The notes beneath the pieces were generated by a model. The model was given only the letters and a program-made list of their open reading frames with translations. It did not search any database and was not told the DNA's origin. Below, piece by piece: positions 1 through 8,330 of a stretch of DNA of 25,933 nucleotides; the first letter of the stretch is position 1, and every line of letters begins with the position of its first letter. Made by a program: the position numbers and the translations under genes. This DNA is from Gammaproteobacteria bacterium (GTDB lineage: Bacteria > Pseudomonadota > Gammaproteobacteria > Chromatiales > Chromatiaceae). The stretch is from assembly GCA_008080925.1 (NCBI GenBank), contig VMDJ01000093.1:1-25933 (forward strand). Reading direction: 5' to 3'.

Positions 1-1043
1 CGATCACCCTTGATATCGCAATGGGTGGTTCAACCAATACCATCCTGCACTTGTTGGCGATTGCTCAAGAAGCCGAAATTGATTTCACTTTGGCGGATAT
101 TGATCGAATGTCTCGCGTTGTACCGCAGCTGTGTAAGGTTGCACCGAATACACCGAAGTACCACATTGAGGATGTGCATCGTGCCGGTGGCATCATGGCA
201 ATCTTGGGCGAGCTAGATCGTGCGGGTAAATTACATACGGATGTGCCGCATGTGGGTGGCGAGAGCATGGCCGCTGTTTTAGATCAGTGGGATATCATGC
301 GTTCACCCTCAGATGAAGTGAAGAAGTTCTACATGGCTGGCCCTGCGGGCATTCCAACGCAAGTTGCCTTTAGCCAAGACACCCGTTGGCCATCGCTTGA
401 TGATGACCGAAAGGAAGGTTGTGTTCGCTCACTTGAGAATGCGTATTCGCAAGAGGGTGGTCTAGCCGTTCTATTCGGTAATTTGGCTGAAGATGGCTGT
501 GTGGTGAAAACTGCCGGTGTGGATGAATCTATTTTGGTCTTCGAAGGTCCAGCGCATGTCACCGAGTCGCAAGATGAAGCGGTAGATCACATCCTGAATG
601 ATCAAGTTAAAGCCGGTGATGTTGTCATCGTGCGTTACGAGGGCCCTAAAGGTGGTCCGGGTATGCAGGAGATGTTGTATCCAACCTCTTACATCAAGTC
701 GAAAGGCCTCGGTAAAGCGTGTGCGCTTTTGACGGACGGCCGTTTCTCAGGTGGTACCTCAGGCTTATCGATTGGTCATGCTTCACCAGAGGCTGCCGGT
801 GGCGGCAACATCGGTTTGGTGCGTGATGGCGATATGATCCGTATTGACATTCCTAATCGCTCTATTGATGTGTTGGTCGATGAGACTGAGTTGGCAGCGC
901 GTCGCGCAGAACAAGACAAGAAAGGTTGGAAGCCAGCTAAAGATCGTCCGCGTGCAGTGTCAGCTGCGTTAAAGGCGTATGCATTATTGGCAACCGCTGC
1001 AGACAAAGGCGCGGTTCGCGACCTTTCTCAACTCGAAAAATAA
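1..1043 (+). CDS. ilvD: Dihydroxy-acid dehydratase, 3' part (5' end outside window)
   Basis: The reading frame is open from base 3 and enters the window in mid-gene; about 346 codons of a family that usually has about 560-620 are present. The enzyme dehydrates 2,3-dihydroxy-3-methylbutanoate and its isoleucine-pathway homologue to the 2-keto acids, using an Fe-S cluster, in the cytosol. Visible family signatures are the segment ITLDIAMGGSTNTILHLLA at the left edge, the GPKGGPGMQEML motif near the middle, and GRFSGGTSGLSIGHASPEAA in the C-terminal swivel domain. The N-terminal cluster-binding cysteines are not in the window. dcd follows after 9 bases, so the two are probably co-transcribed. 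The identification is secure; the true start cannot be seen. Confidence 0.97.
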   Translation, partial: ITLDIAMGGSTNTILHLLAIAQEAEIDFTLADIDRMSRVVPQLCKVAPNTPKYHIEDVHRAGGIMAILGELDRAGKLHTDVPHVGGESMAAVLDQWDIMRSPSDEVKKFYMAGPAGIPTQVAFSQDTRWPSLDDDRKEGCVRSLENAYSQEGGLAVLFGNLAEDGCVVKTAGVDESILVFEGPAHVTESQDEAVDHILNDQVKAGDVVIVRYEGPKGGPGMQEMLYPTSYIKSKGLGKACALLTDGRFSGGTSGLSIGHASPEAAGGGNIGLVRDGDMIRIDIPNRSIDVLVDETELAARRAEQDKKGWKPAKDRPRAVSAALKAYALLATAADKGAVRDLSQLEK

Positions 1044-1052
1044 GGAACACGC

Positions 1053-1646
1053 ATGAGACTTTGCGATCGCGACATCATCAAATCACTCGATGAGGGTCAT
1101 ATTTCGATCACCCCACGTCCTGATAACACAAAGATCAGTGGCGTCAGTGTCGACCTTCGCTTAGGTCATCAGTTCCGTGTTTTTAGCTCACATACTATTC
1201 CCTATATCGATTTATCTGGCACTAAAGAGTCAGTGAATAAAGCGGTTGAGAAGGTGATGGGTGATGAGATTTATGTCTCAGGTGAAGAGACTTTTGTGTT
1301 GCACCCGGGTGAGCTGGCATTAGGCATCACCTTGGAGTCAATTTCTTTGCCAGATGATTTGGTGGGTTGGCTTGATGGCCGATCCAGCTTGGCAAGATTG
1401 GGTTTGATGGTTCACGTTACCGCCCATCGAATTGATCCAGGCTGGGAAGGTAATATCGTCTTGGAGTTCTTTAACTCGGGTAAGTTGCCTCTCGCTTTAC
1501 GTCCAGGTATGGGAATCGGTGCAATGAGTTTCGAAACCATGTCTGGCCCTGCAGAACGCCCTTATACCAAGCGTGAAGATGCGAAATACCGACATCAATC
1601 AGGTCCGTTGGCATCGCGTATCAGTGATGACGAGAAAGGCGATTAA
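1053..1646 (+). CDS. dcd: dCTP deaminase
   Basis: Converts dCTP to dUTP, the main route to dUMP and thymidylate in gammaproteobacteria. The 197-residue product is close to the 193 of E. coli Dcd and begins with the matching MRLCDRDI. The core WLDGRSSLARLGLMVHVTAH and the HRIDPGWEGNIVLEFFNSGK segment are present, placing the catalytic glutamate at residue 138. An AAGGA sequence about 8 bases before the ATG serves as the ribosome site. The short C-terminal tail (DDEKGD) is a little longer than in E. coli. It ends tail to tail with the minus-strand kinase gene, sharing the four bases TTAA at 1643-1646 as stop codon on both strands. Confidence 0.97.
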   Translation: MRLCDRDIIKSLDEGHISITPRPDNTKISGVSVDLRLGHQFRVFSSHTIPYIDLSGTKESVNKAVEKVMGDEIYVSGEETFVLHPGELALGITLESISLPDDLVGWLDGRSSLARLGLMVHVTAHRIDPGWEGNIVLEFFNSGKLPLALRPGMGIGAMSFETMSGPAERPYTKREDAKYRHQSGPLASRISDDEKGD

Positions 1647-2773
1647 TTAAATCCGCGTAACTCATCAGAAGGCGGGTTAACTCGCACGCTTTCGATGCGA
1701 TGACTTTCACCTAAATTCATCACAATGCGCGCTCTGTTCGGTAGCGTTTTGAGCATATGTCGTGTGGTACGTTCATAGAGTGCAATAAAACGAATCACTG
1801 CTTCAGGTGACATGGCACCGGAACCACCGGCATTATCTTTCGTCGCTTCACGCAGCTTTTGCTCTTGTAGCTCGCGATTACGATAGATTGTTTCCATGCC
1901 GCCAACTTGGATAACAATTAACTCATCGAGTAAATCAAATAGCTCTGCATAATCTGTCGCCAGATGATGATTGAGTGTTTGGCGCCAAACGCCATCAGAG
2001 TCTTCTTCGCGTTCCCGATCATTAATAGCGTGCTTAAGTTCATCATCCGTCTGTGGCTCGGCAGCAACGAACCAACCTTCAAATAAGACGACATCAACCG
2101 GTGCTAGGGTGGTTGTCCATTTAGATTCCTGTACACGATCACCTTCGCCGTTAAAAAGTGATTTATCAAAACGCGGGATCGAGCATGCGCCACTGCTTAA
2201 GCTTCGCAGTGTTTTGAGTGTATTAATGGCAAGTGTTGTGTCATGTGTACCAGCAACAGAGCGGGTGGCAAATAGGGGATGAATGGACTCAGCCATGGCA
2301 TGTCGAGCAGCATAGGTTTTGTAAAAGTCGTCAATTGATACGCCAACTGCGTGTAATCCAAATGCTTCTTTAAGCACGATCTGCAGCAGATAGTTAAGTG
2401 TTGTTTTGCCAGAGCCTTGACCGCCATTAATCCCAATAATGGGGGCGTGCGAGTGTTGATCAAAAACCTCAATTCGTCGCTGTGCGATATGCAGCGCAAG
2501 TGGGATATACAAGGTAAAACACTCGGCATGCAGTGGCTTGTTGATTTTTAAATCACGTGCTTTTGCTTCGAGTGAGTTGTAGCACTTAGCAAATAAGTCT
2601 AGCCATTGTTCAGCATCAAAAGGGGCGATTAAGCTTGCTGCTGCAATGAGTTCTGGCTGGCTGTAGAGATAGTTCAGCGTATTTTCGCGATGTGCATCTT
2701 TATCGCGTAGATACTCACGAAGTACCTCAGCTAATTGTTCGAGTTGATCAGCAGAGGCGGTAAGTTGTTCCAT
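1643..2773 (-). CDS. P-loop kinase, D-glycerate 3-kinase (GLYK) type
   Basis: A 376-residue cytosolic protein with a Walker A loop GGQGSGKT at residues 117-124, followed by the SIDDFY motif, the FDKS region and a VVLFEGWFVA segment. These are typical of the uridine-kinase-like superfamily and, in this order, of the plant-type D-glycerate 3-kinase family, which phosphorylates D-glycerate to 3-phosphoglycerate. The first 100 residues are helical and carry no motif I recognise; such an extension is common in this family. The gene begins 2 bases after the purN stop, so it is the third cistron of a purM-purN-kinase operon and is likely translated by coupling. The substrate is inferred from family resemblance; another small hydroxy acid or nucleoside is possible. 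Confidence 0.75.
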   Translation of the reverse strand: MEQLTASADQLEQLAEVLREYLRDKDAHRENTLNYLYSQPELIAAASLIAPFDAEQWLDLFAKCYNSLEAKARDLKINKPLHAECFTLYIPLALHIAQRRIEVFDQHSHAPIIGINGGQGSGKTTLNYLLQIVLKEAFGLHAVGVSIDDFYKTYAARHAMAESIHPLFATRSVAGTHDTTLAINTLKTLRSLSSGACSIPRFDKSLFNGEGDRVQESKWTTTLAPVDVVLFEGWFVAAEPQTDDELKHAINDREREEDSDGVWRQTLNHHLATDYAELFDLLDELIVIQVGGMETIYRNRELQEQKLREATKDNAGGSGAMSPEAVIRFIALYERTTRHMLKTLPNRARIVMNLGESHRIESVRVNPPSDELRGFN

Positions 2774-2775
2774 AA

Positions 2776-3429
2776 TTAATTAGCGAGTGGCCACTGAATA
2801 GGGCTTGAGAGTGTTTGTTGATCAAATAGCACCTGGTTGTTATCTAGCTGTAAGCGCCTATCGGCAAACCAACCAATCACGGCAGGAAATATGCCATGTT
2901 CAACGGTAAGCACACGCTTCGCTAATGTCTCTGCAGTATCGTTTGCTTCAACTAGGACTTTTGCTTGAGCAATCACGGGGCCACCATCAAGCTCTTCGGT
3001 CACAAAATGCACACTGGCACCAGCTTCACTGTCACCGGCATCGATAGCGCGTTGATGTGTATTCAACCCTTGATACTTGGGTAGAAGAGAAGGGTGGATA
3101 TTGATTAATCGCCCTTTGAAATGTGTGACGAACCCTTCAGTCAGAATGCGCATAAAACCTGCGAGCACGACAAGGTCGGGTTTGCATTGATCAATCACCT
3201 CAATCAATGCGGCATCAAAGGTATCCCTATCCGCATATTGGGTATGATCGATAACGTCTGTGGTAATACCTGCAGCTTCGGCACGCGCCAAGCCTTTTAC
3301 ATCCGCTTTGTTACTGATTACGCGACAGATTGACGCGTTAATGCGCTTATCAGCACATTGATCAATAATCGCTTGAAGGTTGCTACCGCTACCTGAGATC
3401 AATACGACCAGTGAGGCGGTGTGGCCCAT
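2776..3429 (-). CDS. purN: Phosphoribosylglycinamide formyltransferase
   Basis: Transfers a formyl group from 10-formyltetrahydrofolate to GAR, the third step of purine synthesis. The 217-residue protein has the phosphate-binding loop GSGSNLQAI (residues 12-20), the folate-site segment INIHPSLLP with the catalytic Asn110 and His112, and Asp148 in ELDGGPVI, matching Asn106, His108 and Asp144 of E. coli. The ATG lies 3 bases after the purM stop, as in the usual purMN operon. The downstream kinase follows by 2 bases. Nothing is missing; the C-terminal 15 or so residues are a short family-variable tail. Confidence 0.97.
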   Translation of the reverse strand: MGHTASLVVLISGSGSNLQAIIDQCADKRINASICRVISNKADVKGLARAEAAGITTDVIDHTQYADRDTFDAALIEVIDQCKPDLVVLAGFMRILTEGFVTHFKGRLINIHPSLLPKYQGLNTHQRAIDAGDSEAGASVHFVTEELDGGPVIAQAKVLVEANDTAETLAKRVLTVEHGIFPAVIGWFADRRLQLDNNQVLFDQQTLSSPIQWPLAN

Positions 3430-3432
3430 CGA

Positions 3433-4485
3433 TTAAACGTATTCGACGAAGGCTTCGTCTTTATCCGATGCTTCAATGCGTCCCAGTTCGAACACGGTCT
3501 CGCCTTGTTCTTCGAGGATGCGTTTAGTTTCTGCAACATCATCTGGCGATACGCAAGCCACCATGCCAACACCGCAGTTGAAGGTGCGTAGCATTTCACT
3601 CTCAGCAATGTTGCCGCGAGACTGGAGCCATTCAAAGACCGGAGGTAATGCCCACGCGTTACGTTCGATAACGGCCTTACTCTTTGCTGGAAGTACACGA
3701 GGTAGGTTTTCGGTTAAGCCACCACCGGTGATGTGAGCCAGTGCGTGAACGCGCACGTGCTTAAGTAGCTCAAGCAATGGCTTCACATAGAGATGAGTAG
3801 GTTCAAGCAGTGCTTCACCGAGTGTTCTGCCATCAAACGGTGTGTCTAATGATTCACCGCTCACTTCAATCACCTTGCGCACCAAAGAATAGCCATTGGA
3901 GTGTGGTCCTGATGATGCGAGACCTAATAATACGTCGCCCACTTTGACTTCATCTGGGTTCAAGATCTGATCTTTTTCGACAATGCCGACGGCAAAGCCT
4001 GCGAGGTCATAATCTTCTGCGTCATACATGCCAGGCATCTCAGCGGTTTCGCCGCCGGTTAATGCGCAGCCTGAGCGTGAGCAACCTTCGGCAATGCCGG
4101 TAACGACATCGGTAGCGGTATCAACATCTAAGTGACCGGTTGCATAGTAGTCCAAGAAGAACAATGGCTCTGCGCCAGTCACGATGATGTCGTTCACACA
4201 CATGGCAACCAAATCAATGCCGATGGTGTCGTGCTTCTTCATCTGCAGCGCAAGCTTAAGTTTGGTACCAACACCATCGGTGCCAGAGACCAAGACAGGT
4301 TTTTTGTAACCCTCAGGTAATTCAAACAACGCACCAAAGCCACCAAGGCCAGAAAGAACGCCAGGGCGGAAAGTGTTTTTGACGACCGGCTTAATACGTT
4401 CGACTAAGGCTTCACCTGCGTCGATATCGACACCGGCAGCGGCATAACTCAGACCAGTTTTTGGGGTAGAGGGTGAATCGCTCAA
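3433..4485 (-). CDS. purM: Phosphoribosylformylglycinamidine cyclo-ligase (AIR synthetase), TTG start
   Basis: ATP-dependent ring closure of FGAM to AIR, the fifth step of purine synthesis. The 350-residue protein shows the family order: LSYAAAGVDIDAG, SGTDGVGTKLK, DLVAMCVNDI, LTGGETAEMPGMY, GLASSGPHSNGYSL and HITGGGLTENLPR. The start codon read on the minus strand is TTG; a GGAG sequence 6 bases upstream supports it, and no ATG or GTG is available before the conserved N-terminus. The ten residues before LSYA are a short variable extension. It is the first gene of purM-purN-kinase and is divergent from the DUF2066 gene across 110 bases. I looked for a PurR operator there and saw none that was convincing. 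Confidence 0.97.
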   Translation of the reverse strand: MSDSPSTPKTGLSYAAAGVDIDAGEALVERIKPVVKNTFRPGVLSGLGGFGALFELPEGYKKPVLVSGTDGVGTKLKLALQMKKHDTIGIDLVAMCVNDIIVTGAEPLFFLDYYATGHLDVDTATDVVTGIAEGCSRSGCALTGGETAEMPGMYDAEDYDLAGFAVGIVEKDQILNPDEVKVGDVLLGLASSGPHSNGYSLVRKVIEVSGESLDTPFDGRTLGEALLEPTHLYVKPLLELLKHVRVHALAHITGGGLTENLPRVLPAKSKAVIERNAWALPPVFEWLQSRGNIAESEMLRTFNCGVGMVACVSPDDVAETKRILEEQGETVFELGRIEASDKDEAFVEYV

Positions 4486-4559
4486 GGCGGGCTCCAGAGA
4501 AGGGTTTAGCTAGGCTGTGAATTTTACCTTTTTAGGCATCATTTCGCATGCGTCGTTTT

Positions 4560-4575
4560 GCCCTCGGTTGAGGGC
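4560..4575. repeat. Inverted repeat between purM and the DUF2066 gene
   Basis: A perfect 6-base stem GCCCTC / GAGGGC with a GGTT loop, 20 bases before the DUF2066 start codon. It has no T-run on either side, so it is not an obvious terminator. It could be an operator, or an RNA hairpin in either divergent transcript, or chance. Confidence 0.4.
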
Positions 4576-4595
4576 GAGCTGTTACACTCTATCCT

Positions 4596-5702
4596 ATGAA
4601 ATGGCTTCGACTTTGTGCATTGATTATTTGTGTTTTGCTGGCCCCAATGGCGCTAGCAGTGGATGTCGCTGAGCTCTACAAAGCGGAAATCCAGGTGCCG
4701 GATGATGGCGACCAAGCTCGGGCGAAAGCGCTGGCCAGTGCCCTAAAAAAGGTTTTGATCCAGGTTTCTGGTAATCAAAAAATAGTTGAACGCGATGAGG
4801 CGTTAGTGATTTTGCCGCAGGCGGCTGATCTCTTGCAGCAGTACAGCTACCGTCACGAAGAGGTAGCGGCAGAAGATTTGATCGACGAGCAGGCGGGTAA
4901 ACGCTTTTTTCTACAAACCGTGTTTGATCGAGAAGCGACAGAACGCTTGATGCGCAGTCATGGCTTGCCGGTTTGGACGGGAATTCGTCCGCAGGTTCTG
5001 CTTTGGACCACGCTTGAAAATAACGGCGCGCGTCAGCTGGTGAATCTTCAAGAATCAGTGGAGATCAGCGCAGAGCTCGAAGCGCTCGCACAGCGTCGTT
5101 CGATGCCGTTGCAGATTCCTTTGATGGATCTCACCGATCAATCGACCCTCACTGCGGCGGATCTGTGGTCGGATTATCGTCCTGCGATTGATAAAGCCTC
5201 TGAGCGATACCCGCATGATGTGATCACGACATTAAAACTATCACCCACTGTGCAAGCAGAATGGCTGGCGCGTTGGAATGTTTATCGCGGTGATCAGTTG
5301 ATTCAATTTGAAACCCAAGCACCTGCTGCGCAAGCAGCTTTGATGGATGGTTTGAATGAGCTGCAAGATCGGTTATCGGATTTAGCTGCGCAAGAGGTGG
5401 TCAGCGATGAGCCGATTAAAGTGTCGATGTGGATCGATCCGGTCGACTCGGTGCAGCTTTATTCAAAGGTGATGTCGCGATTGCGCAATGACCCAACGCT
5501 GACGGATCTGCAATTACACGTGCTCGATGGCACGGGTATGCAGGTGAGTGTGAAGGTGCGCGGTGGTCGTCAAGAGCTGGAAAAGTTGCTAACGCGTCAG
5601 GCTGAATTTGGCGTAACCCCCATGACTGCAGTGCAAGCTCAGCAAGGGGTGGATCTAGTCTTGCAACCTGAATTAATTACTAAGGGTATTGCTGCTCAGT
5701 AA
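4596..5702 (+). CDS. DUF2066 family exported protein
   Basis: A 368-residue protein of unknown function. It starts with a clear signal peptide (MKWLRLCALIICVLLAPMALA, cleavage near residue 21), followed by an N-terminal region rich in Ala/Lys/Gln (ALASALKKVLIQVSGN) typical of DUF2066 proteins, which sit beside purM and hda in many gammaproteobacteria. I see no catalytic motif, lipobox or internal membrane segment, so it is probably periplasmic. No Shine-Dalgarno sequence precedes the ATG; a possible -10 (TACACT, 4583-4588) would put the transcript start almost at the start codon, so a leaderless message is possible. The stop overlaps the next start by one base (TAATG), pointing to translational coupling with the phosphatidyltransferase gene. 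Confidence 0.85.
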   Translation: MKWLRLCALIICVLLAPMALAVDVAELYKAEIQVPDDGDQARAKALASALKKVLIQVSGNQKIVERDEALVILPQAADLLQQYSYRHEEVAAEDLIDEQAGKRFFLQTVFDREATERLMRSHGLPVWTGIRPQVLLWTTLENNGARQLVNLQESVEISAELEALAQRRSMPLQIPLMDLTDQSTLTAADLWSDYRPAIDKASERYPHDVITTLKLSPTVQAEWLARWNVYRGDQLIQFETQAPAAQAALMDGLNELQDRLSDLAAQEVVSDEPIKVSMWIDPVDSVQLYSKVMSRLRNDPTLTDLQLHVLDGTGMQVSVKVRGGRQELEKLLTRQAEFGVTPMTAVQAQQGVDLVLQPELITKGIAAQ

Positions 5703-6250
5703 TGCATCATCTGCCTAATATCATCAGCTTTTTGCGTATTTTATTAGTGGCTCCGATTGTCTGGGCGCTACTTAACCATCGCTATGACCTAGCCGTCGTG
5801 TTGTTTGTTATTGCCGGTATATCTGATGGCGTTGATGGCTATCTCGCGAAGCGTTTTGGCTGGGAGTCACGCTTTGGCGGTGTGCTAGATGCCATCGCTG
5901 ATAAATTGCTATTGGTGAGCACCTTTGTTGTGTTGTGGCTCTTGGCGGTGTTTCCACTCTGGTTGGTAGCTTTGATTATTTTGCGTGATCTTTTAATTGT
6001 GGGTGGTGGAGTGATCTACAACCTCAAGATCGAGAAGTTCAACGCCGAGCCAAGCTTAATGAGTAAGTTAAACACTGTATTGCAGATTATTTTAGCTACC
6101 GTAGGTGTGTTGAGTTTAGGACTACTTAAAATTTCTCCAGTGGTTATTGATCTCTTAAGCTGGGCAGTAGCAATTACCGTTGTCTTGAGTGGATTTGGGT
6201 ATGCCAATACATGGGGGCGACGTGTGGTGAAAAGGGACAAGCATGTTTAA
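5702..6250 (+). CDS. CDP-alcohol phosphatidyltransferase family membrane protein
   Basis: A 182-residue integral membrane enzyme of phospholipid synthesis. The signature D-x2-D-G-x2-A-R-x8-G-x3-D-x3-D is present as Asp42, Asp45-Gly46, Ala49-Lys50, Gly59, Asp63 and Asp67, with lysine in place of the usual arginine, a substitution seen in other members. About five or six hydrophobic segments surround it. The family covers phosphatidylglycerophosphate synthase, cardiolipin synthase and relatives; the start (LPNIISFLRILL) resembles PgsA, but a second paralogue elsewhere would be expected to be the housekeeping PgsA, so I leave the symbol blank. It lies in a DUF2066-phosphatidyltransferase-perM operon with one-base and eight-base overlaps. 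Confidence 0.9.
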   Translation: MHHLPNIISFLRILLVAPIVWALLNHRYDLAVVLFVIAGISDGVDGYLAKRFGWESRFGGVLDAIADKLLLVSTFVVLWLLAVFPLWLVALIILRDLLIVGGGVIYNLKIEKFNAEPSLMSKLNTVLQIILATVGVLSLGLLKISPVVIDLLSWAVAITVVLSGFGYANTWGRRVVKRDKHV

Positions 6251-7295
6251 CAAACAACTAATGACCTGGCTTTGGGTGCTAGCAATAGGTGCTGGCTTGT
6301 ACGTGTTATCACCCATCTTGATGCCGTTTGCTGTGGCACTATTACTGGCCTATCTTGGTGATCCTCTTGTGGATCGTTTAGAGGCGATCAAATTGCCGCG
6401 TACCTTGGCAGTGGTCATTGTCTTTGTGGTGATTGTCGGTTTATTGGTTGCCGCTGTGATGGGTGTAGGCCCTCAGCTTGAGTTGCAAATTAAGCAATTG
6501 CTTGCGGTGTTGCCTGAGTATGCAGAACGGATGAAGTTGCTGATTGAAGAGTATCTTGGCCAATCTATGTCGCTAGAGTCACTACAAGAAGATTCATTCA
6601 AGGACTCATTGGCAGCACACTGGCAAACAGCGGGCGGTGTTTTCGGTGTTATCTGGCAATCGATCTCTAGCTCGACCCTGTGGTTTATCGCATTGCTAAC
6701 CAATCTGTTGTTAATCCCGGTGCTAACGTTTTATTTGTTGCGTGACTGGGATCGTTTAGTGGAGCAAGTGCACGCTTTGTTACCACGTGATTCGGAAAAA
6801 ACCATCAGCCGATTGGCAAAAGAATCCGATGAGGTTTTGGGTGCCTTCTTGCGTGGTCAGTTAGTGGTGATGTTTGCACTGGGTGTGATCTATACCACCG
6901 GTCTTTGGATGTTGGATATTAAGTTCGCCCTATTGATTGGCATGTTGGCTGGCGTAGTGAGCTTTGTGCCATACCTTGGTTTGATCGTAGGCATTACAGT
7001 CGCATCACTGGCTGCTTGGCTTCAGTTTCAACAAATTGACGTGCTGCCTGCGGTGATGGCAGTGTTTATTATCGGTCAGCTTATTGAAGGTTTGGTTTTA
7101 ACGCCGCGTTTAGTGGGCGAGCGTATCGGTTTACATCCAGTCGCTGTGATCTTTGCGGTGATGGCCGGTGGTCAGCTCTATGGTTTCTTTGGTGTGCTTG
7201 TCGCGCTACCCGTCGCTGCGGTTGCTGTGGTGTTGATGCGTCATGCTTTGTCGGTTTATCAGCAAAGCAAGGCTTATACAGGGGCTAAAGACTGA
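6243..7295 (+). CDS. perM: AI-2E/PerM family permease
   Basis: A 350-residue inner-membrane protein of the AI-2E transporter family (E. coli PerM/YfgO, TqsA). It has the expected pattern: two N-terminal membrane helices, a soluble helical region at about residues 75-145 (VLPEYAERMKLLIEEYLG), then further membrane segments containing PVLTFYLLRDWDRL, a GAFLRGQLVVMFALG segment, FVPYLGLIVGI and LTPRLVGERIGLHPVAVI. The transported substrate is not known for PerM-like members. It overlaps the upstream gene by 8 bases, with an AAAAGGGA ribosome site inside that gene. It converges on hda with an 11-base tail overlap. E. coli also keeps perM and hda near each other, which supports the call. Confidence 0.92.
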   Translation: MFNKQLMTWLWVLAIGAGLYVLSPILMPFAVALLLAYLGDPLVDRLEAIKLPRTLAVVIVFVVIVGLLVAAVMGVGPQLELQIKQLLAVLPEYAERMKLLIEEYLGQSMSLESLQEDSFKDSLAAHWQTAGGVFGVIWQSISSSTLWFIALLTNLLLIPVLTFYLLRDWDRLVEQVHALLPRDSEKTISRLAKESDEVLGAFLRGQLVVMFALGVIYTTGLWMLDIKFALLIGMLAGVVSFVPYLGLIVGITVASLAAWLQFQQIDVLPAVMAVFIIGQLIEGLVLTPRLVGERIGLHPVAVIFAVMAGGQLYGFFGVLVALPVAAVAVVLMRHALSVYQQSKAYTGAKD

Positions 7296-7977
7296 GTCTT
7301 GGTTTCACAAACGGAATGGTGAGTTGGCGTTGTTCTGCCAATGAGTCATGGTCAAGCTGATCAAGCAATTTCACGAGTGCATGTAGATCGCGTGAAAAAT
7401 GCGTGATGATGTAATTGCCAACATCTTCACTGAGTGTGAGTCCACGCTCTTGCGCTTTTTTAGTGAGAACAATTAGACGCTGCTGATCATTTAGTGGCTT
7501 TAAATCGACATTCACCCCCCAACTTAAACGCGAACGCAGATCCGGAAGTTTGATTTGGGTATTCTTTGCCGCATCTTTAGCGCTGACTAAAAGCTTTGCT
7601 TTGCGATCTTTCATACGGTTGTAGAGGTGGAAGAGGGCTTCTTCCCAGGCAGCGTTGCCTGCGATGGCATCGATATCATCAATGGCAATAAAGTCTAATT
7701 GCTCCATGCCCTCAAGCATTTGAGGATCAAGCTCATGGTGTTGAGCTAAAGGAAGATAGGCTGCACGAAGACCTTGAGCTTCTGCCTCGCGCGTTTGGGC
7801 GAGTAAGAGATGTGTCTTCCCGCTCGCTTGATCGCCACTGACAAATAACTGCCATTCACCACTGCCATCGCGCTGCGCAGATAACATAGCCGCTAAGCTT
7901 GGGTTGGCATCAAACAGATAACTACCCAGTTGCGTTGATTTGCCCAGGCTTAAACCGAGCGGTAGTTGATCAGCCAT
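7285..7977 (-). CDS. hda: Hda, regulator that inactivates DnaA
   Basis: A 230-residue DnaA-like AAA+ protein that with the sliding clamp stimulates hydrolysis of DnaA-bound ATP after initiation. The reading frame stays open upstream to 8106, but the start at 7977 is preferred because it places a clamp-binding-like motif at the N-terminus (MADQLPLGLSL, from Gln4) and gives the normal family length. Walker A is GDQASGKT at residues 48-55, Walker B FIAIDDID at 96-103, and the arginine-finger segment is DLRSRLSWG with Arg150. There is no DnaA DNA-binding domain, as expected. The start overlaps the end of the DUF2069 gene by 8 bases, making it the last cistron of arsC-wrbA-DUF2069-hda. Confidence 0.95.
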   Translation of the reverse strand: MADQLPLGLSLGKSTQLGSYLFDANPSLAAMLSAQRDGSGEWQLFVSGDQASGKTHLLLAQTREAEAQGLRAAYLPLAQHHELDPQMLEGMEQLDFIAIDDIDAIAGNAAWEEALFHLYNRMKDRKAKLLVSAKDAAKNTQIKLPDLRSRLSWGVNVDLKPLNDQQRLIVLTKKAQERGLTLSEDVGNYIITHFSRDLHALVKLLDQLDHDSLAEQRQLTIPFVKPRLSL

Positions 7978-8329
7978 TGTTTTGGCGATTGTCCGCGCGC
8001 CAACGAATGAAGAAGCTTGCGGTGAATAGATAGGTGACCGCAAGAAGGGTTTCGAGCATGCCCCAAACCCAGAGATGCGACTCGGACCACCAGCCCATAC
8101 CGCCATGCACGATATAGAGAAGGCTGATCAAGGTGCCCCATACAATCGCTTTATCGCGACCATGCAAAATGCCGCGCAATGGAAAGAGCAATGGCAACAC
8201 CATCACGACCAACATGAAGGACACTTGGTTTGGTTTGAATTCACCTAAGCTAATGGCCCATGCCATACCAAATGCAATCATACCTAGGTAACTGCAAAGT
8301 GATAGCCAGCGTGTCAAAGTGACTTTCAA
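7970..8329 (-). CDS. DUF2069 small inner-membrane protein, TTG start
   Basis: A 119-residue protein with about four hydrophobic segments (LCSYLGMIAFGMAW, SFMLVVMVLPLLFPL, IVWGTLISLLYIVHGGMGWW, ETLLAVTYLFTASFFI) and the charged loop RGILHGRDK characteristic of DUF2069 proteins. Function unknown; members usually neighbour wrbA and hda. The start codon is TTG, one base after the wrbA stop (TAAGTTG), with AGAGG inside the wrbA end as ribosome site. The next methionine (residue 17) lies within the first membrane helix, so it is not a likely start. The end overlaps hda by 8 bases. Confidence 0.85.
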   Translation of the reverse strand: MKVTLTRWLSLCSYLGMIAFGMAWAISLGEFKPNQVSFMLVVMVLPLLFPLRGILHGRDKAIVWGTLISLLYIVHGGMGWWSESHLWVWGMLETLLAVTYLFTASFFIRWRADNRQNNG

Positions 8330-8330
8330 C

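Noticed and set aside
2197..2529. Antisense open frames in the kinase, proS and adjacent genes
   Set aside because: They are shadows of well-supported genes, with no domains, ribosome sites or plausible composition.
4486..4595. Possible PurR operator between purM and the DUF2066 gene
   Set aside because: The only resembling stretch, around CGCATGCGTCGTTTTG, lacks the symmetric PurR pattern; only the short CGCATGCG core is palindromic.
5825..5902. Lysine instead of arginine in the CDP-alcohol phosphatidyltransferase signature
   Set aside because: Lysine at this place occurs in other members of the family and the four metal-binding aspartates are intact, so loss of function is not indicated.
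7978..8106. N-terminal extension of Hda to 8106
   Set aside because: The extra 43 residues lie entirely inside the DUF2069 gene and precede the clamp-binding motif, which should be near the N-terminus.
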